Shown: positions 51,932-60,639, counted from the stretch's first letter. The stretch is DNA of 64,000 bases from Desulfobacula sp. (GCF_030611305.1 NZ_JAUWQB010000005.1:1-64000), one strand, 5' to 3'. Notes: a model not told the origin generated them from the sequence alone. Numbers and translations are program-made.

Positions 51932-53617
51932 ATGAAAAAGACCATCTTTTTCACCAGTTTTATCAGTATTATAGCTGTAATTACTGCCGTTCAACTGATT
52001 ATGCCAATCACGGCACGGTCTTCCCAGAAAAAGATCACTTCCGTCATCAGGGGTGTGGTTGCCTCCCAGTATGGGATGGTCGCAGATGCCAGGGTCAGGA
52101 TCGCTGGAAGCAAAGATTTCACATTAACTGATGTCAATGGCCGGTTCACAGTTGAAGCCCCTTTATTCAGCAGCCGGACCATAAAAATTACAGCCGGCAA
52201 GGACGGGTGGTTCAATAATTCAGTTAATGCCCTGCCCGGAAACCAGAACGCCAATGTCATGCTTTTTCCTATACCGGCTAAAGACAATCCAAATTACAGG
52301 TTCATATCGCCGGCTGTTTGTGCCAGGTGCCACAATACCCTGGCAAAATACTGGGACAAATCCAAAATGGCCCACACCACATCCAATGTAAAGGTGCTGA
52401 ACATGTATAACGGCACCGATGCCACAGGCCGGGAACTTTCCGGTCCCGGGTACAAAATTGATAATCCGGGTAAGGACGGAAACTGTGTGTCCTGCCACGC
52501 CCCTTCGGCTGCGGTATCAAATGGTGGCGCCAAAGATATTGAAAAAGCTTTATGGTCTCCCAGAGCTGAATGGGATGGTATCAGTTGCGATTATTGCCAT
52601 AAAATTCGAAAGATCACCAAAACCAATAACACACCGAGCCTGTTTAAGTCCCACCTGAAGCGTCAAACCCCTTTAAAGGGCAACTCCATACTTGTGTTCG
52701 GCCCCTATGATGATGTGGTTAATACTGTCATGTCTGCGTCTTACAGCCCTGCTTTTGACAAAGGTAACTTTTGCGCGGCCTGCCACAGCCAGATCAAAAA
52801 ATCTGATAACAAGGATACCTGGAACAGAAAACAAGTTTACACGGATGCAGAATGGAAAAGCTTTGATATCGGCGATGATTCCGTCATCCCCGTCCAGACC
52901 ACCTACCAGGAATGGAAAACCTGGCAGAATTCCTTGCCTGCTGATGACAGCAACAAGGGCAAAAGATGCCAGGACTGCCACATGAGCTGGAGAAAGGAAA
53001 TGCTGCCCTATGACAATTATATCATTGACGGCCAGGCCAGGAACATGTGGGGGACAAAACGGGATCCCCAGAATATTCGACCCCATCATTTTGACGGCGG
53101 GACCCAGATACAATTGAAAACCGCTCTTTCAATGGAAATTGAAGGAGAGATTAATGGTAACATCCTTGATGTAAATGTCTTTATCACCAATACCAACGGC
53201 GGTCACTGGATTCCGACAGGAGACCCCATGAGAAACGTGATGATGGTCCTGTCTGCCACAGACTCGGACGGCAAGGTATTAAAGAAAATAAAAGGGGAAG
53301 AGCTGCCGACCTGGACAGGGATTGGGAAAATAGAAGACGGCAATTATGCGGGACTTCCCGGAAAAATGTTTTCAAAGGTGTTAAAAGACAAGAAGGGCAA
53401 TATCAATGTGCCTTTCTGGCAAGCCACAGAAGTGGCAGCTGATACCCGGATCAGACCCAAAACAACTATTAAATTAACGTATCAATTTAAAATTGAAAAT
53501 CCGGATGACGAACCCGTGGCAGAAGCAAAACTGATTTACAGACCTTTTATGAAATCTTTGGCTAAAGTTAAAAAATGGGAAAGTAACGATATTTTAATTA
53601 CGCAAACTGCCTGGTAA
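51932..53617 (+). CDS. Pentaheme cytochrome c (c554-like) with N-terminal carboxypeptidase-regulatory-like domain
   Basis: A 561-aa periplasmic protein from ATG 51932 (SD CGGAGGCTGTT). A signal peptide (1-29) is followed by a carboxypeptidase-regulatory-like beta domain (about 37-112). Five CXXCH heme sites follow: CARCH (130), CVSCH (185), CDYCH (219), CAACH (281) and CQDCH (346). After residue 360 comes a beta-rich C-terminal region with a VNVFITNTNGGHWIPTGDP motif. The heme part recalls cytochrome c554-type multiheme proteins. A role as electron carrier or reductase is inferred. Confidence 0.85.
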   Translation: MKKTIFFTSFISIIAVITAVQLIMPITARSSQKKITSVIRGVVASQYGMVADARVRIAGSKDFTLTDVNGRFTVEAPLFSSRTIKITAGKDGWFNNSVNALPGNQNANVMLFPIPAKDNPNYRFISPAVCARCHNTLAKYWDKSKMAHTTSNVKVLNMYNGTDATGRELSGPGYKIDNPGKDGNCVSCHAPSAAVSNGGAKDIEKALWSPRAEWDGISCDYCHKIRKITKTNNTPSLFKSHLKRQTPLKGNSILVFGPYDDVVNTVMSASYSPAFDKGNFCAACHSQIKKSDNKDTWNRKQVYTDAEWKSFDIGDDSVIPVQTTYQEWKTWQNSLPADDSNKGKRCQDCHMSWRKEMLPYDNYIIDGQARNMWGTKRDPQNIRPHHFDGGTQIQLKTALSMEIEGEINGNILDVNVFITNTNGGHWIPTGDPMRNVMMVLSATDSDGKVLKKIKGEELPTWTGIGKIEDGNYAGLPGKMFSKVLKDKKGNINVPFWQATEVAADTRIRPKTTIKLTYQFKIENPDDEPVAEAKLIYRPFMKSLAKVKKWESNDILITQTAW

Positions 53618-53633
53618 GAAAAGGAGAATTTAA

Positions 53634-54257
53634 TTGAACAGTAAACGAATTTTAATCTTTGGTTTGATTTTTCTGATGATGACAACCACCCATGCCTTTG
53701 CATCTGACCTGTTGTCCGGCAATGTTAAGGCGCAGGGGTTGAGAAAACAGGATAATATCCTGGTATATCTCACCAAAACACCGGATCAGACAACGCCTCC
53801 TCAAGAAGTGTTTGTTCTGGACCAGAACAACCTCACATTTCTGCCCCATATCCTGGTGATCCCGAAGGGTTCAACCGTGTCCTTTCCCAATAACGACAAG
53901 GTGGATCACAACGTATTTTCCCTTTCCAGAACAAAAAAATTTAATTTCGGCAGTTACAAACCAGGGGTTAGCCATAATGTCACCTTTGACAAACCAGGTA
54001 TTGTGGAACTCAGGTGTGATCTTCATTCCGAGATGATTTCCTATATCCTGGTCATGAAAAATTCCTATTTTGCTTTAACCGATAAAAAGGGCAACTTTAC
54101 CCTTGATGTGACAGGGCTTGCTCCAGGTAAGTATTTCCTTAAAACCTGGCACGAAAAACTTAAAAACAGCAAGATGGCGATTGATCTGGCGGTAGCTGCC
54201 GGTAAAAAGCTCACCATTAACCTGAAAAGAGGGGCACCAGGTGTGCTTTACAAATAA
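53634..54257 (+). CDS. Periplasmic cupredoxin, type-1 copper-like
   Basis: A 207-aa secreted protein starting with TTG 53634 (AAGGAG eight bases upstream). Signal peptide 1-24. The cupredoxin domain (about 65-145) reads VIPKGSTVSFPNNDKVDHNVFS and ELRCDLHSEM, giving His-Cys-His-Met ligands in a type-1 copper pattern. A beta domain (about 145-200; ALTDKKGNFTLDVTGLAPGKYFLKTWHEKL) resembles the carboxypeptidase-regulatory fold. It is related to methylamine-utilization-type plastocyanins. It may pass electrons between the pentaheme cytochrome and the CuA proteins. Confidence 0.8.
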   Translation: MNSKRILIFGLIFLMMTTTHAFASDLLSGNVKAQGLRKQDNILVYLTKTPDQTTPPQEVFVLDQNNLTFLPHILVIPKGSTVSFPNNDKVDHNVFSLSRTKKFNFGSYKPGVSHNVTFDKPGIVELRCDLHSEMISYILVMKNSYFALTDKKGNFTLDVTGLAPGKYFLKTWHEKLKNSKMAIDLAVAAGKKLTINLKRGAPGVLYK

Positions 54258-55001
54258 ATGATGACCATGGAGATATCAATGATCATGGCTCTGACTGCCG
54301 GGATCGTATCCTTTTTGTCTCCCTGTGTGCTCCCTCTGGTGCCCGGATATGTCTCTTTTATTTCCGGCGTATCCATCAACGAGATCATGGAGATGGAAGA
54401 TAGGCCCAGGCTGTTTGACAAGACCCAGATCTCTGTCATTTTCAATGCGCTTTTGTTTATTTCAGGTTTTTCCCTGGTATTTGTCGCTCTTGGGGCGTCG
54501 GCCACATGGATCGGTTCTTTTTTTAGTTCCAATCTTGGTGTGCTGACCAAAGTCTCAGGTCTGGTCATTATATTTTTCGGGTTGATCAAACTGAATATCA
54601 TCCGCATCAACTGGTTTTTTAAAGATATGAGATTTCATCTCAATACCCGGAAAAAAGGCGCTTTTTTTTCTTTAATTCTGGGCATGGCCTTTGCCTTTGG
54701 CTGGACCCCGTGTACAGGCCCGATTCTGGGTGCGATCCTCACCTATGCCGGAACCGTTGACCAGGCGGGTTCGGGAATCCGGCTATTATTGATTTATTCG
54801 GCCGGACTGGGCATCCCCTTTCTTTTGACAGCTATCTTTATTCAATATTTTTTCAAGGTTTTCAACCGAATTAAAAAGCATCTCTGGATCATTGACAAAG
54901 GCACCGGGTTGATATTGATTCTCATGGGAATTCTGATCTTTAACGATTCTTTTACTGCGATTACCGGCTGGTTCAGCATGTTTAACGCATTTACCCTATA
55001 A
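54258..55001 (+). CDS. ccdA: CcdA-type cytochrome c biogenesis protein
   Basis: A 247-aa polytopic protein with six predicted membrane helices. The redox cysteines are in LSPCVLPLVPGYVSFI (about 23) and FGWTPCTGPILGAIL (about 150), as in CcdA/DsbD. It transfers reductant from cytosolic thioredoxin to periplasmic thiols needed for heme attachment or copper-site assembly. The ATG abuts the upstream stop. It is followed by a TlpA-like partner, consistent with maturation of the cytochrome and CuA proteins of this locus. Confidence 0.92.
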   Translation: MMTMEISMIMALTAGIVSFLSPCVLPLVPGYVSFISGVSINEIMEMEDRPRLFDKTQISVIFNALLFISGFSLVFVALGASATWIGSFFSSNLGVLTKVSGLVIIFFGLIKLNIIRINWFFKDMRFHLNTRKKGAFFSLILGMAFAFGWTPCTGPILGAILTYAGTVDQAGSGIRLLLIYSAGLGIPFLLTAIFIQYFFKVFNRIKKHLWIIDKGTGLILILMGILIFNDSFTAITGWFSMFNAFTL

Positions 55002-55016
55002 CCCCTTGTCCTGATT

Positions 55017-55607
55017 ATGAAAAACAGCAACCCTGAGAATAAATGTTTTGCCATCCTTGCCCTCTGCTTTTTTGCTGTACTGTTTTTTTCCATTGATTAT
55101 GCATATCCGATTGATAAGGCTTATGCGGAAGATAATGTTCTGGATAAGAAGTTCAAATCTCTGGGAATCATCAAGCTTGCCGGGATCGCTCCCCCGGCAA
55201 GCCATGATCTTATGGACATAGACGGAAATCCGGCAAAGCTTTCAGATTTTCAGGGGAAAATTGTGTTTTTAAATTTCTGGACCACCTGGTGCCCGGACTG
55301 TGTGGATGAAATGCCGGATATTGAAAAACTGCATCAAAAAATAAAGAGCAAAGAGTTTATAATTATAGCCGTTGACCTGAAAGAATCTAAAAAAAAAGTA
55401 AAAAAATTTATTAAAAAACATACCCTGACCTATAAAATTCTTCTGGATAAAAAAGGCGATATGGGAAGAGTATTCGGGATACGCTCCATCCCCACGACCT
55501 TTATCCTGAACCGGCAGGGCGGGCTGATCGGCAAGGCCATGGGAGCCCGGAACTGGGACAGCAGAAAATCCCTTGATCTGTTTGAATATTTGTTGGAAAC
55601 CTATTAA
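55017..55607 (+). CDS. TlpA/ResA-like thioredoxin
   Basis: A 196-aa periplasmic thioredoxin-fold protein with an N-terminal anchor (about 10-27). The active-site FWTTWCPDCVDEMPDIEKL (CPDC) and a cis-Pro region SIPTTFILNRQG identify the family. Probably reduced by CcdA from the gene before it, and in turn reducing CXXCH apocytochromes or CuA cysteines. The start has no strong SD visible. Confidence 0.88.
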   Translation: MKNSNPENKCFAILALCFFAVLFFSIDYAYPIDKAYAEDNVLDKKFKSLGIIKLAGIAPPASHDLMDIDGNPAKLSDFQGKIVFLNFWTTWCPDCVDEMPDIEKLHQKIKSKEFIIIAVDLKESKKKVKKFIKKHTLTYKILLDKKGDMGRVFGIRSIPTTFILNRQGGLIGKAMGARNWDSRKSLDLFEYLLETY

Positions 55608-55633
55608 CAAAGATCTGCCTTAAGAGGACCTCA

Positions 55634-57565
55634 ATGATATCAAAAGCCATACGGATCATACTGATTATTTTTCTGTTTTTTGCAGCAATAGGTCTGCCGC
55701 GGTTTTTATCAAAGATACCCGGCGAAAACAAAACCCATATCATAGAACTTGTGGCAGGAAAATACGGGTATACTCCGGAACGGATTTTTGTCAACAAAGG
55801 CGACACCATTATTATCAAACCCACTTCCAAAGATGTGACCCACGGATTTCTTTTGGACGGTTATCCGGTTGAGTTCATCATCAAGCAGGGCGGTGTTGCA
55901 TACCAGAAATACGAATGGGAAGATGACGCGGGAAAGCTTCAAACAGACTGGGACAAAGTCACCGAGATTGAATTTACGGCAGACAAGCCGGGTAAATTTA
56001 TTTTTCGCTGTACCCAGGTTTGCGGAAACCTTCACCCCTTTATGACCGGAGAACTGATTGTGGCGCCCAACACACTGTATCATACCATGGTCTCTCTTTC
56101 CATCTGGGTGGTCATAAGCCTGTTTTTATGGTTTGGATCAGGGCGCAGGCCTTTACAAAAGAAAGAGAAAACCCTGAACCTGTTTGATATCATACCCGGA
56201 TTGAAATGGTTGGTGAAACGCAGAAGTTTCCAGTTTTTTCTGCTGTTCCCGGGATTTGTCATCTTTTATTTGTTTATTATTGCAAGTCTCAAAGGAAGTC
56301 CCGTGGGAAACCACAATATTGCCATTATCATTGTCTGGATTTTATGGTGGTTCCTTTTAAAATCAGTCTTTGTCCCCCTGGGAGGAAGGTTGTGGTGCAT
56401 GATATGCCCGCTGCCGGCACCTGCCGAGTGGATCAGCAGAAAAGCTTTTACCGCAGTACGATTCATCAAAAAGCCCATCAAAGGCAAGCATCACAAATAT
56501 ACGGGCCTTGGCCTTGACTGGCCCAAAAAATTAAGAAACATGTGGCTCCAGAACATCATCTTTCTTTTAATGATTTCCTTTGGCATTATCCTGATCACAA
56601 GACCTGTGGCAACAGCCATCATGTTCCTGCTCATTCTTGGAGCAACGCTTATCGTGGCCTTTATCTTCCGGAACCGGGTTTTCTGCCTCTATCTTTGCCC
56701 TGTGGGCGGATTTTTAGGAAATTATTCCATGGCCTCCATGACTGCTTTGCGGGTCATTGACAAGGATGTCTGCAAAAAACATAAAAACAAATGCTGCGTC
56801 AAAGGAAGTCCCGACGGATGGGGATGCCCATGGAATCAGTATCCCGGAACCATGGACCGGAACAATTACTGCGGACTTTGCACGGAATGCGTTAAAACCT
56901 GCCCGGAGGACAATGTTGGATTCTTTTTAAGACCCTTTGGTTCTGACAGGAGCGTTAAAGATTATTCAGAAATGTATAATATACTCATTATGCTGGTGGT
57001 GGCCATTGCATTCAGTATCACCATGTTGGGTCCCTGGGGATTTATCAAAGCGGCGGCTAATATTACAGAGTCCCGGGATATCTATTCTTTTCTGATTTAT
57101 ATTGGTGTTTTATACACCATGTCCCTATGTGTTTTTCCCGGGATATTCATCTTTTTTTCCAGAATGTCAGCCAGATTTGCCGGATACAAAGGAAATGTAA
57201 AACAGCTTGTTCTGCAACTTTCCTATATGCTGATCCCGGTGGGTATTTTTGCCTGGATTGCCTTCAGCCTGCCCTCCATCATGGTCAATTACTCCTATGT
57301 GCTCAATGTGCTGTCAGATCCCCTTGGGTATGGATGGGATATTTTCGGGACCGCCCATGTTCATTACAATCCCTTTTATCCTGAAATCATCCCTTTGATC
57401 CAGGGCCTTTTGCTTCTCACCGGGCTTTATTTCGGCATCAACAGGGTGAATCTATCCTTAACAGGAATAATTTTCGACTCGTTAAAAAGAAAGAAAGCCA
57501 TTTTGTTCCCCGCCCTTTTTGCCCTGGGCGTGGTCAATATCTTTTTAAAACTTTATCTGGGATAA
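55634..57565 (+). CDS. CuA cupredoxin fused to NosR/CcoG-like membrane ferredoxin
   Basis: A 643-aa membrane protein. After an N-terminal helix (about 5-22) comes a periplasmic CuA domain with H70, C126, C130, H134 and M137 (CTQVCGNLHPFM). A polytopic region follows with CMICPLPAPAEW (about 260), CLYLCPVGG (about 350) and CGLCTECVKTCP (about 417), typical of NapH/NosR/CcoG polyferredoxins. Further membrane helices form the C-terminus. Fusion of a CuA domain to such a membrane Fe-S unit is unusual. It may transfer electrons from the quinone pool to periplasmic copper centres. The SD AAGAGGACC precedes the ATG. Confidence 0.82.
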   Translation: MISKAIRIILIIFLFFAAIGLPRFLSKIPGENKTHIIELVAGKYGYTPERIFVNKGDTIIIKPTSKDVTHGFLLDGYPVEFIIKQGGVAYQKYEWEDDAGKLQTDWDKVTEIEFTADKPGKFIFRCTQVCGNLHPFMTGELIVAPNTLYHTMVSLSIWVVISLFLWFGSGRRPLQKKEKTLNLFDIIPGLKWLVKRRSFQFFLLFPGFVIFYLFIIASLKGSPVGNHNIAIIIVWILWWFLLKSVFVPLGGRLWCMICPLPAPAEWISRKAFTAVRFIKKPIKGKHHKYTGLGLDWPKKLRNMWLQNIIFLLMISFGIILITRPVATAIMFLLILGATLIVAFIFRNRVFCLYLCPVGGFLGNYSMASMTALRVIDKDVCKKHKNKCCVKGSPDGWGCPWNQYPGTMDRNNYCGLCTECVKTCPEDNVGFFLRPFGSDRSVKDYSEMYNILIMLVVAIAFSITMLGPWGFIKAAANITESRDIYSFLIYIGVLYTMSLCVFPGIFIFFSRMSARFAGYKGNVKQLVLQLSYMLIPVGIFAWIAFSLPSIMVNYSYVLNVLSDPLGYGWDIFGTAHVHYNPFYPEIIPLIQGLLLLTGLYFGINRVNLSLTGIIFDSLKRKKAILFPALFALGVVNIFLKLYLG

Positions 57566-57605
57566 TCCCAAAGACTTTTTCCCAACAATGTTTGGCATGC
57601 CTGGG

Positions 57606-57622
57606 TGGATAATATTTATTCA
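57606..57622. promoter_or_regulatory. Operator copy 1 upstream of SHOCT gene 2
   Basis: TGGATAATATTTATTCA, one mismatch from the palindromic consensus, lies 22 bases centre to centre from copy 2. Its centre is 105 bases before the -24 element. Confidence 0.6.
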
Positions 57623-57627
57623 TCCCC

Positions 57628-57644
57628 TGGATAATATTTATCCA
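57628..57644. promoter_or_regulatory. Operator copy 2 upstream of SHOCT gene 2
   Basis: TGGATAATATTTATCCA is a perfect 7+3+7 palindrome. With flanking C and G it extends to CTGGATAATATTTATCCAG (57627-57645). The centre is 83 bases before the -24 element. Confidence 0.7.
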
Positions 57645-57718
57645 GTTCGATGGCCATTTTCTTTTTTTAGATTGCCGCCAATGCGCAATCGTCTTTTATG
57701 CTGAGCAGATGCCGTTCC

Positions 57719-57734
57719 TGGCATGAAACTTGAA
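57719..57734 (+). promoter_or_regulatory. Sigma-54-like promoter of SHOCT gene 2
   Basis: TGGCAT-GAAAC-TTGAA has a good -24 but GA at -12. Operator spacing matches that of the ZraP-like gene, which supports it. The gene starts 62 bases later. Confidence 0.5.
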
Positions 57735-57795
57735 TTTTAAATAAACAGGTAAGTTTCAGGAATAGAGGAATTAAGATTTTTTTAAGGACAAGACA

Positions 57796-58134
57796 ATGAA
57801 AATTAAAACAAGTTTATTCTCTGTATTATTATCCGCTTTTTTTCTGTTGCCTGCTCATGATGCGGCCTTTGCCGGATGGGGGGATAATAACTATGGATAT
57901 TACGGCGGCCATATGATGGGAGGAGCTGGATATATGGGATGGTTCATGATCCTTTTCTGGGGGCTGTTACTTATTTCATTGATTTTTATCATCCGCTGGA
58001 TTTCACATTTGTCTATGGGGAAAGAAGCAGGGCAGGGACCTGACAAAAAATCGCTGGACATTTTAAAAGAGCGCTTGGCCAAAGGAGAAATCGAAATTGA
58101 TGAGTACAGGGAAAAAAAACAATACCTTTCCTAA
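57796..58134 (+). CDS. SHOCT-domain membrane protein 2
   Basis: A 112-aa protein with an N-terminal signal-like segment (1-24), a Gly/Tyr/His/Met-containing stretch (GHMMGGAGYMG), one membrane helix (about 52-70) and a C-terminal SHOCT motif (SLDILKERLAKGEIEIDEYREKKQYL). It is close in layout and equal in length to the protein at 50603. It has its own sigma-54-like promoter and two operators, so it is expected to be coexpressed with the ZraP-like gene. Confidence 0.78.
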   Translation: MKIKTSLFSVLLSAFFLLPAHDAAFAGWGDNNYGYYGGHMMGGAGYMGWFMILFWGLLLISLIFIIRWISHLSMGKEAGQGPDKKSLDILKERLAKGEIEIDEYREKKQYLS

Positions 58135-58196
58135 AATTCTCATAGGCTTTTTTTTAAGTGTAATCGTGATCAATCATTGAAGTATGATCGTTTTGA

Positions 58197-58883
58197 TTAC
58201 CGAACAACCGCATAATGTTTTCTTGCCCAGTCAACAATACCACGTCTGAGATTGAGGATTTTGGTAAACTCTGAGTCAATTAGTATTTTTGAAGCAACCG
58301 TGCTCCTGTTTCCAGTTGCACAATAAATCAATATGTCATTATTTTTATGGGCATCCAATTCATTGACACGCCTCTGGAGTTCCTGGACCGGAATCAAAAT
58401 TGAATTTTCAAGATGTCCCATTGCATACTCCCGCCGAGTCCTGACATCAAGAATAAGAGGTTTGTCCGTCTTTATATAAGCATTCGCCTCTTTAGATGAC
58501 AAGGCCCTGTAATTTACCTGCTGATATTCGATTACAGTGATTTGCCCCTTGACAGAATCTATCTGGAAAGGATGAATGCCAGTCTGTTTCATTTTGAAGT
58601 ACGAAGTCGTTTCAAGGTCATGAGTGAGCTGTTTTTTTTCTTTCAGTGTCGGAAAAACAGCAGCCGATTCACCAAATTCTTTTGGCAGCCTGAATTTGAT
58701 ATAGTCACCGCGATATACTGTAAATTTTTGAATTTCTTTATTCATGTCGAGATTTAAAATACGGTATCCATCCTTGATTTCCCCTAATACCTTGCCTTCT
58801 GATGAATATGACAGTTCGATCAATAAAAAATTGATTGTAAAGACAGATAACAAAATAACCCAAGCCAGTTGTTTATGTTTCAT
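58197..58883 (-). CDS. Rhodanese-like envelope protein
   Basis: A 228-aa protein with an N-terminal signal sequence or anchor (about 8-26), a beta-rich middle region (about 35-120) that might be cupredoxin-like, and a C-terminal rhodanese domain. The domain has LILDVRTRREYAMGHLENSILIPVQELQRR and the active-site loop YCATGNRSTVAS with Cys. Rhodanese domains transfer sulfane sulfur. It is convergent with SHOCT gene 2 and its promoter lies on the integrase side. Whether it belongs to the sigma-54 system is unclear. Confidence 0.82.
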   Translation of the reverse strand: MKHKQLAWVILLSVFTINFLLIELSYSSEGKVLGEIKDGYRILNLDMNKEIQKFTVYRGDYIKFRLPKEFGESAAVFPTLKEKKQLTHDLETTSYFKMKQTGIHPFQIDSVKGQITVIEYQQVNYRALSSKEANAYIKTDKPLILDVRTRREYAMGHLENSILIPVQELQRRVNELDAHKNNDILIYCATGNRSTVASKILIDSEFTKILNLRRGIVDWARKHYAVVR

Positions 58884-59589
58884 TTTTTAAATTTATCCCT
58901 TGAAGTGTTGTCTTTATTTTGTGCTCTATTTATCCATAGAGCCATACCCGATATCCATTAAAGCAAAAAAAATGCCACCACAGGAGCAATTCATATTTAA
59001 ATATAAGTACTTGATAATAATAGAAACATTTTGGCGGAGACATAAAAGAATAAAATCACTGATTAATCCATTGTTAACCTATTATCAACCTGTTGTTAGC
59101 AGGGGATGTTGTGGTTAATATCTCTACCTAAACAAGCCTTGGCAAAATGGCACGCACGAACTTTTTATCTTCTCTTTTTATTGACCACTGCAAAATCTAA
59201 ACTTGAAATATGGCAGTCTACTCCTATATAGTTCATCTGGGTGTCTCCTTAGTAGAATTCTCAATAGATAATAAGAATTGTGATCTTGAACGAAGACCTG
59301 TCAGGGGTGGTTTCCCCAAAAGTCTGAAGGGGATGTGGGAAAGTTTTTTCTTGATTGTTTGTTCCAAAGATATCTTGTGTAGGTCTTGATTCAGAAAACC
59401 CGGGACTTTTAATTAGTGCTCATGTTTAAATCCGGCATTTGTCGGCAACAAAAAATAGATGGCCTGAGTTTTTGAAGCAAGGTTCTGATTAATCTCCAAC
59501 TTGACGTAACAAAATCATAATTGACCTTTGAATGGTCTTAGGCGATTATCTACTTGATATTTCTACAAAAAATAGAAATGGAGGTCGAT
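58884..59589. other. Intergenic stretch between rhodanese and recombinase genes
   Basis: About 700 bases with no firm gene. A reading frame at 58900-59118 ends in SRGCCG, faintly like the tail of the YHS protein at 48509, but has no SD. It may hold the rhodanese promoter and an end of the recombinase-bearing element. I see no direct or inverted repeat that I can trust. Confidence 0.35.
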
Positions 59590-60639
59590 ATGAACCCTGA
59601 TTTAATGTCTCACCAAACAAATTATGAATATGTTCCTTTTCGGGAAAATACTCGCTATCAAAATCAGACACCTTTTAAAAAACTTAAGGTTGATCATTAT
59701 CTAAGAATACTTGATGACACTGGCGTGCCGTCACCGATGCTTGAACATATATCAGAGTTTTTTCAGTCTTTAGTTAGACGTAATCTCAGCATGGGCTCTT
59801 TGGTACAATATTTTCATGCTCTGAAAAGATTTTTCTTATTTTTCAAATCATTGGGTATATGCAGGCTTGAATTCGTCGATAGAGAACATTTAGGTGCATT
59901 CATCGAATATTTGCAAGACGACAATTTGATGTCATCTTCTATTAATGGGTACTTAAGAAGCTTATATGCGATTTTTGGATTTCTGGCAGAAAAAAATGTG
60001 ATCAGCTCAGATATAATGAAAAACAAATTTAGATTAAAAATGCCGGATATACATCCCAAAGCGATTGATCCGGACGATATCAAGCTTTTTCTATCTGTTA
60101 TAAATACTGTCAGGGAACGTGCATTAATCCTGGTTCTTTTAAGAACGGGCATGAGGATAGGAGAATTACTGGGAACAAAAATCATAGATATTAACTTTCA
60201 AGAAAGAAAAATTGAGATTCCCCAGGCTTATAAAAATTATGAGGGTCGAATAGTGTACATGGGTGATGATGCTTGTTCTGCTTTAAAGAACTGGTTGAAA
60301 GAAAGGTTACCTGGTAGGGAATACATCTTTTACGGCAAAGGGAACCGTGAAAAGCTATCGTATGCCATGGCCAGAGTTCTGTTTATTAAACATATGCAAA
60401 AAGCAGGGTTATCTCACAAAGGATATACGTTGCATTGTCTGAGGCACACATATGCCAGTGAATTGCTAAATGCTGGAATGCGGCTCGAATGCCTACAAGT
60501 TCTCTTAGGACATCAGGATATTGAAATGACAAGGCGTTATGCCAGGCTGACGGACAATACCAGAAAAAACGAGTATTTCAAAGCAATGGAAATAATTGAA
60601 AGGGGAGAAATTGATGGACATTACCGATTCGATAATTAA
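59590..60639 (+). CDS. Tyrosine recombinase 1
   Basis: A 349-aa site-specific recombinase from ATG 59590, preceded by GGAGGTCGAT. An N-terminal SAM-like core-binding domain (about 55-150) is followed by the catalytic domain with RTGMRIGELL, HCLRHTYASELL and LGHQDIEMTRRYARL, giving the R, H-x-x-R, H and Tyr set. It overlaps a second recombinase by 26 bases, so the two are translationally linked. Similar tandem recombinases occur in Tn554-type and RIT-type elements. Confidence 0.88.
   Translation: MNPDLMSHQTNYEYVPFRENTRYQNQTPFKKLKVDHYLRILDDTGVPSPMLEHISEFFQSLVRRNLSMGSLVQYFHALKRFFLFFKSLGICRLEFVDREHLGAFIEYLQDDNLMSSSINGYLRSLYAIFGFLAEKNVISSDIMKNKFRLKMPDIHPKAIDPDDIKLFLSVINTVRERALILVLLRTGMRIGELLGTKIIDINFQERKIEIPQAYKNYEGRIVYMGDDACSALKNWLKERLPGREYIFYGKGNREKLSYAMARVLFIKHMQKAGLSHKGYTLHCLRHTYASELLNAGMRLECLQVLLGHQDIEMTRRYARLTDNTRKNEYFKAMEIIERGEIDGHYRFDN

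Noticed and set aside
58900-59118. 72-codon plus-strand reading frame as a protein gene
   Set aside because: No SD, low-complexity AT-rich composition and no recognisable domain; kept only as a weak relic hypothesis.
59134-59150. Sigma-54 promoter (TGGCAC at about 59145)
   Set aside because: The -12 element is missing: the sequence at the required spacing is AACTT.
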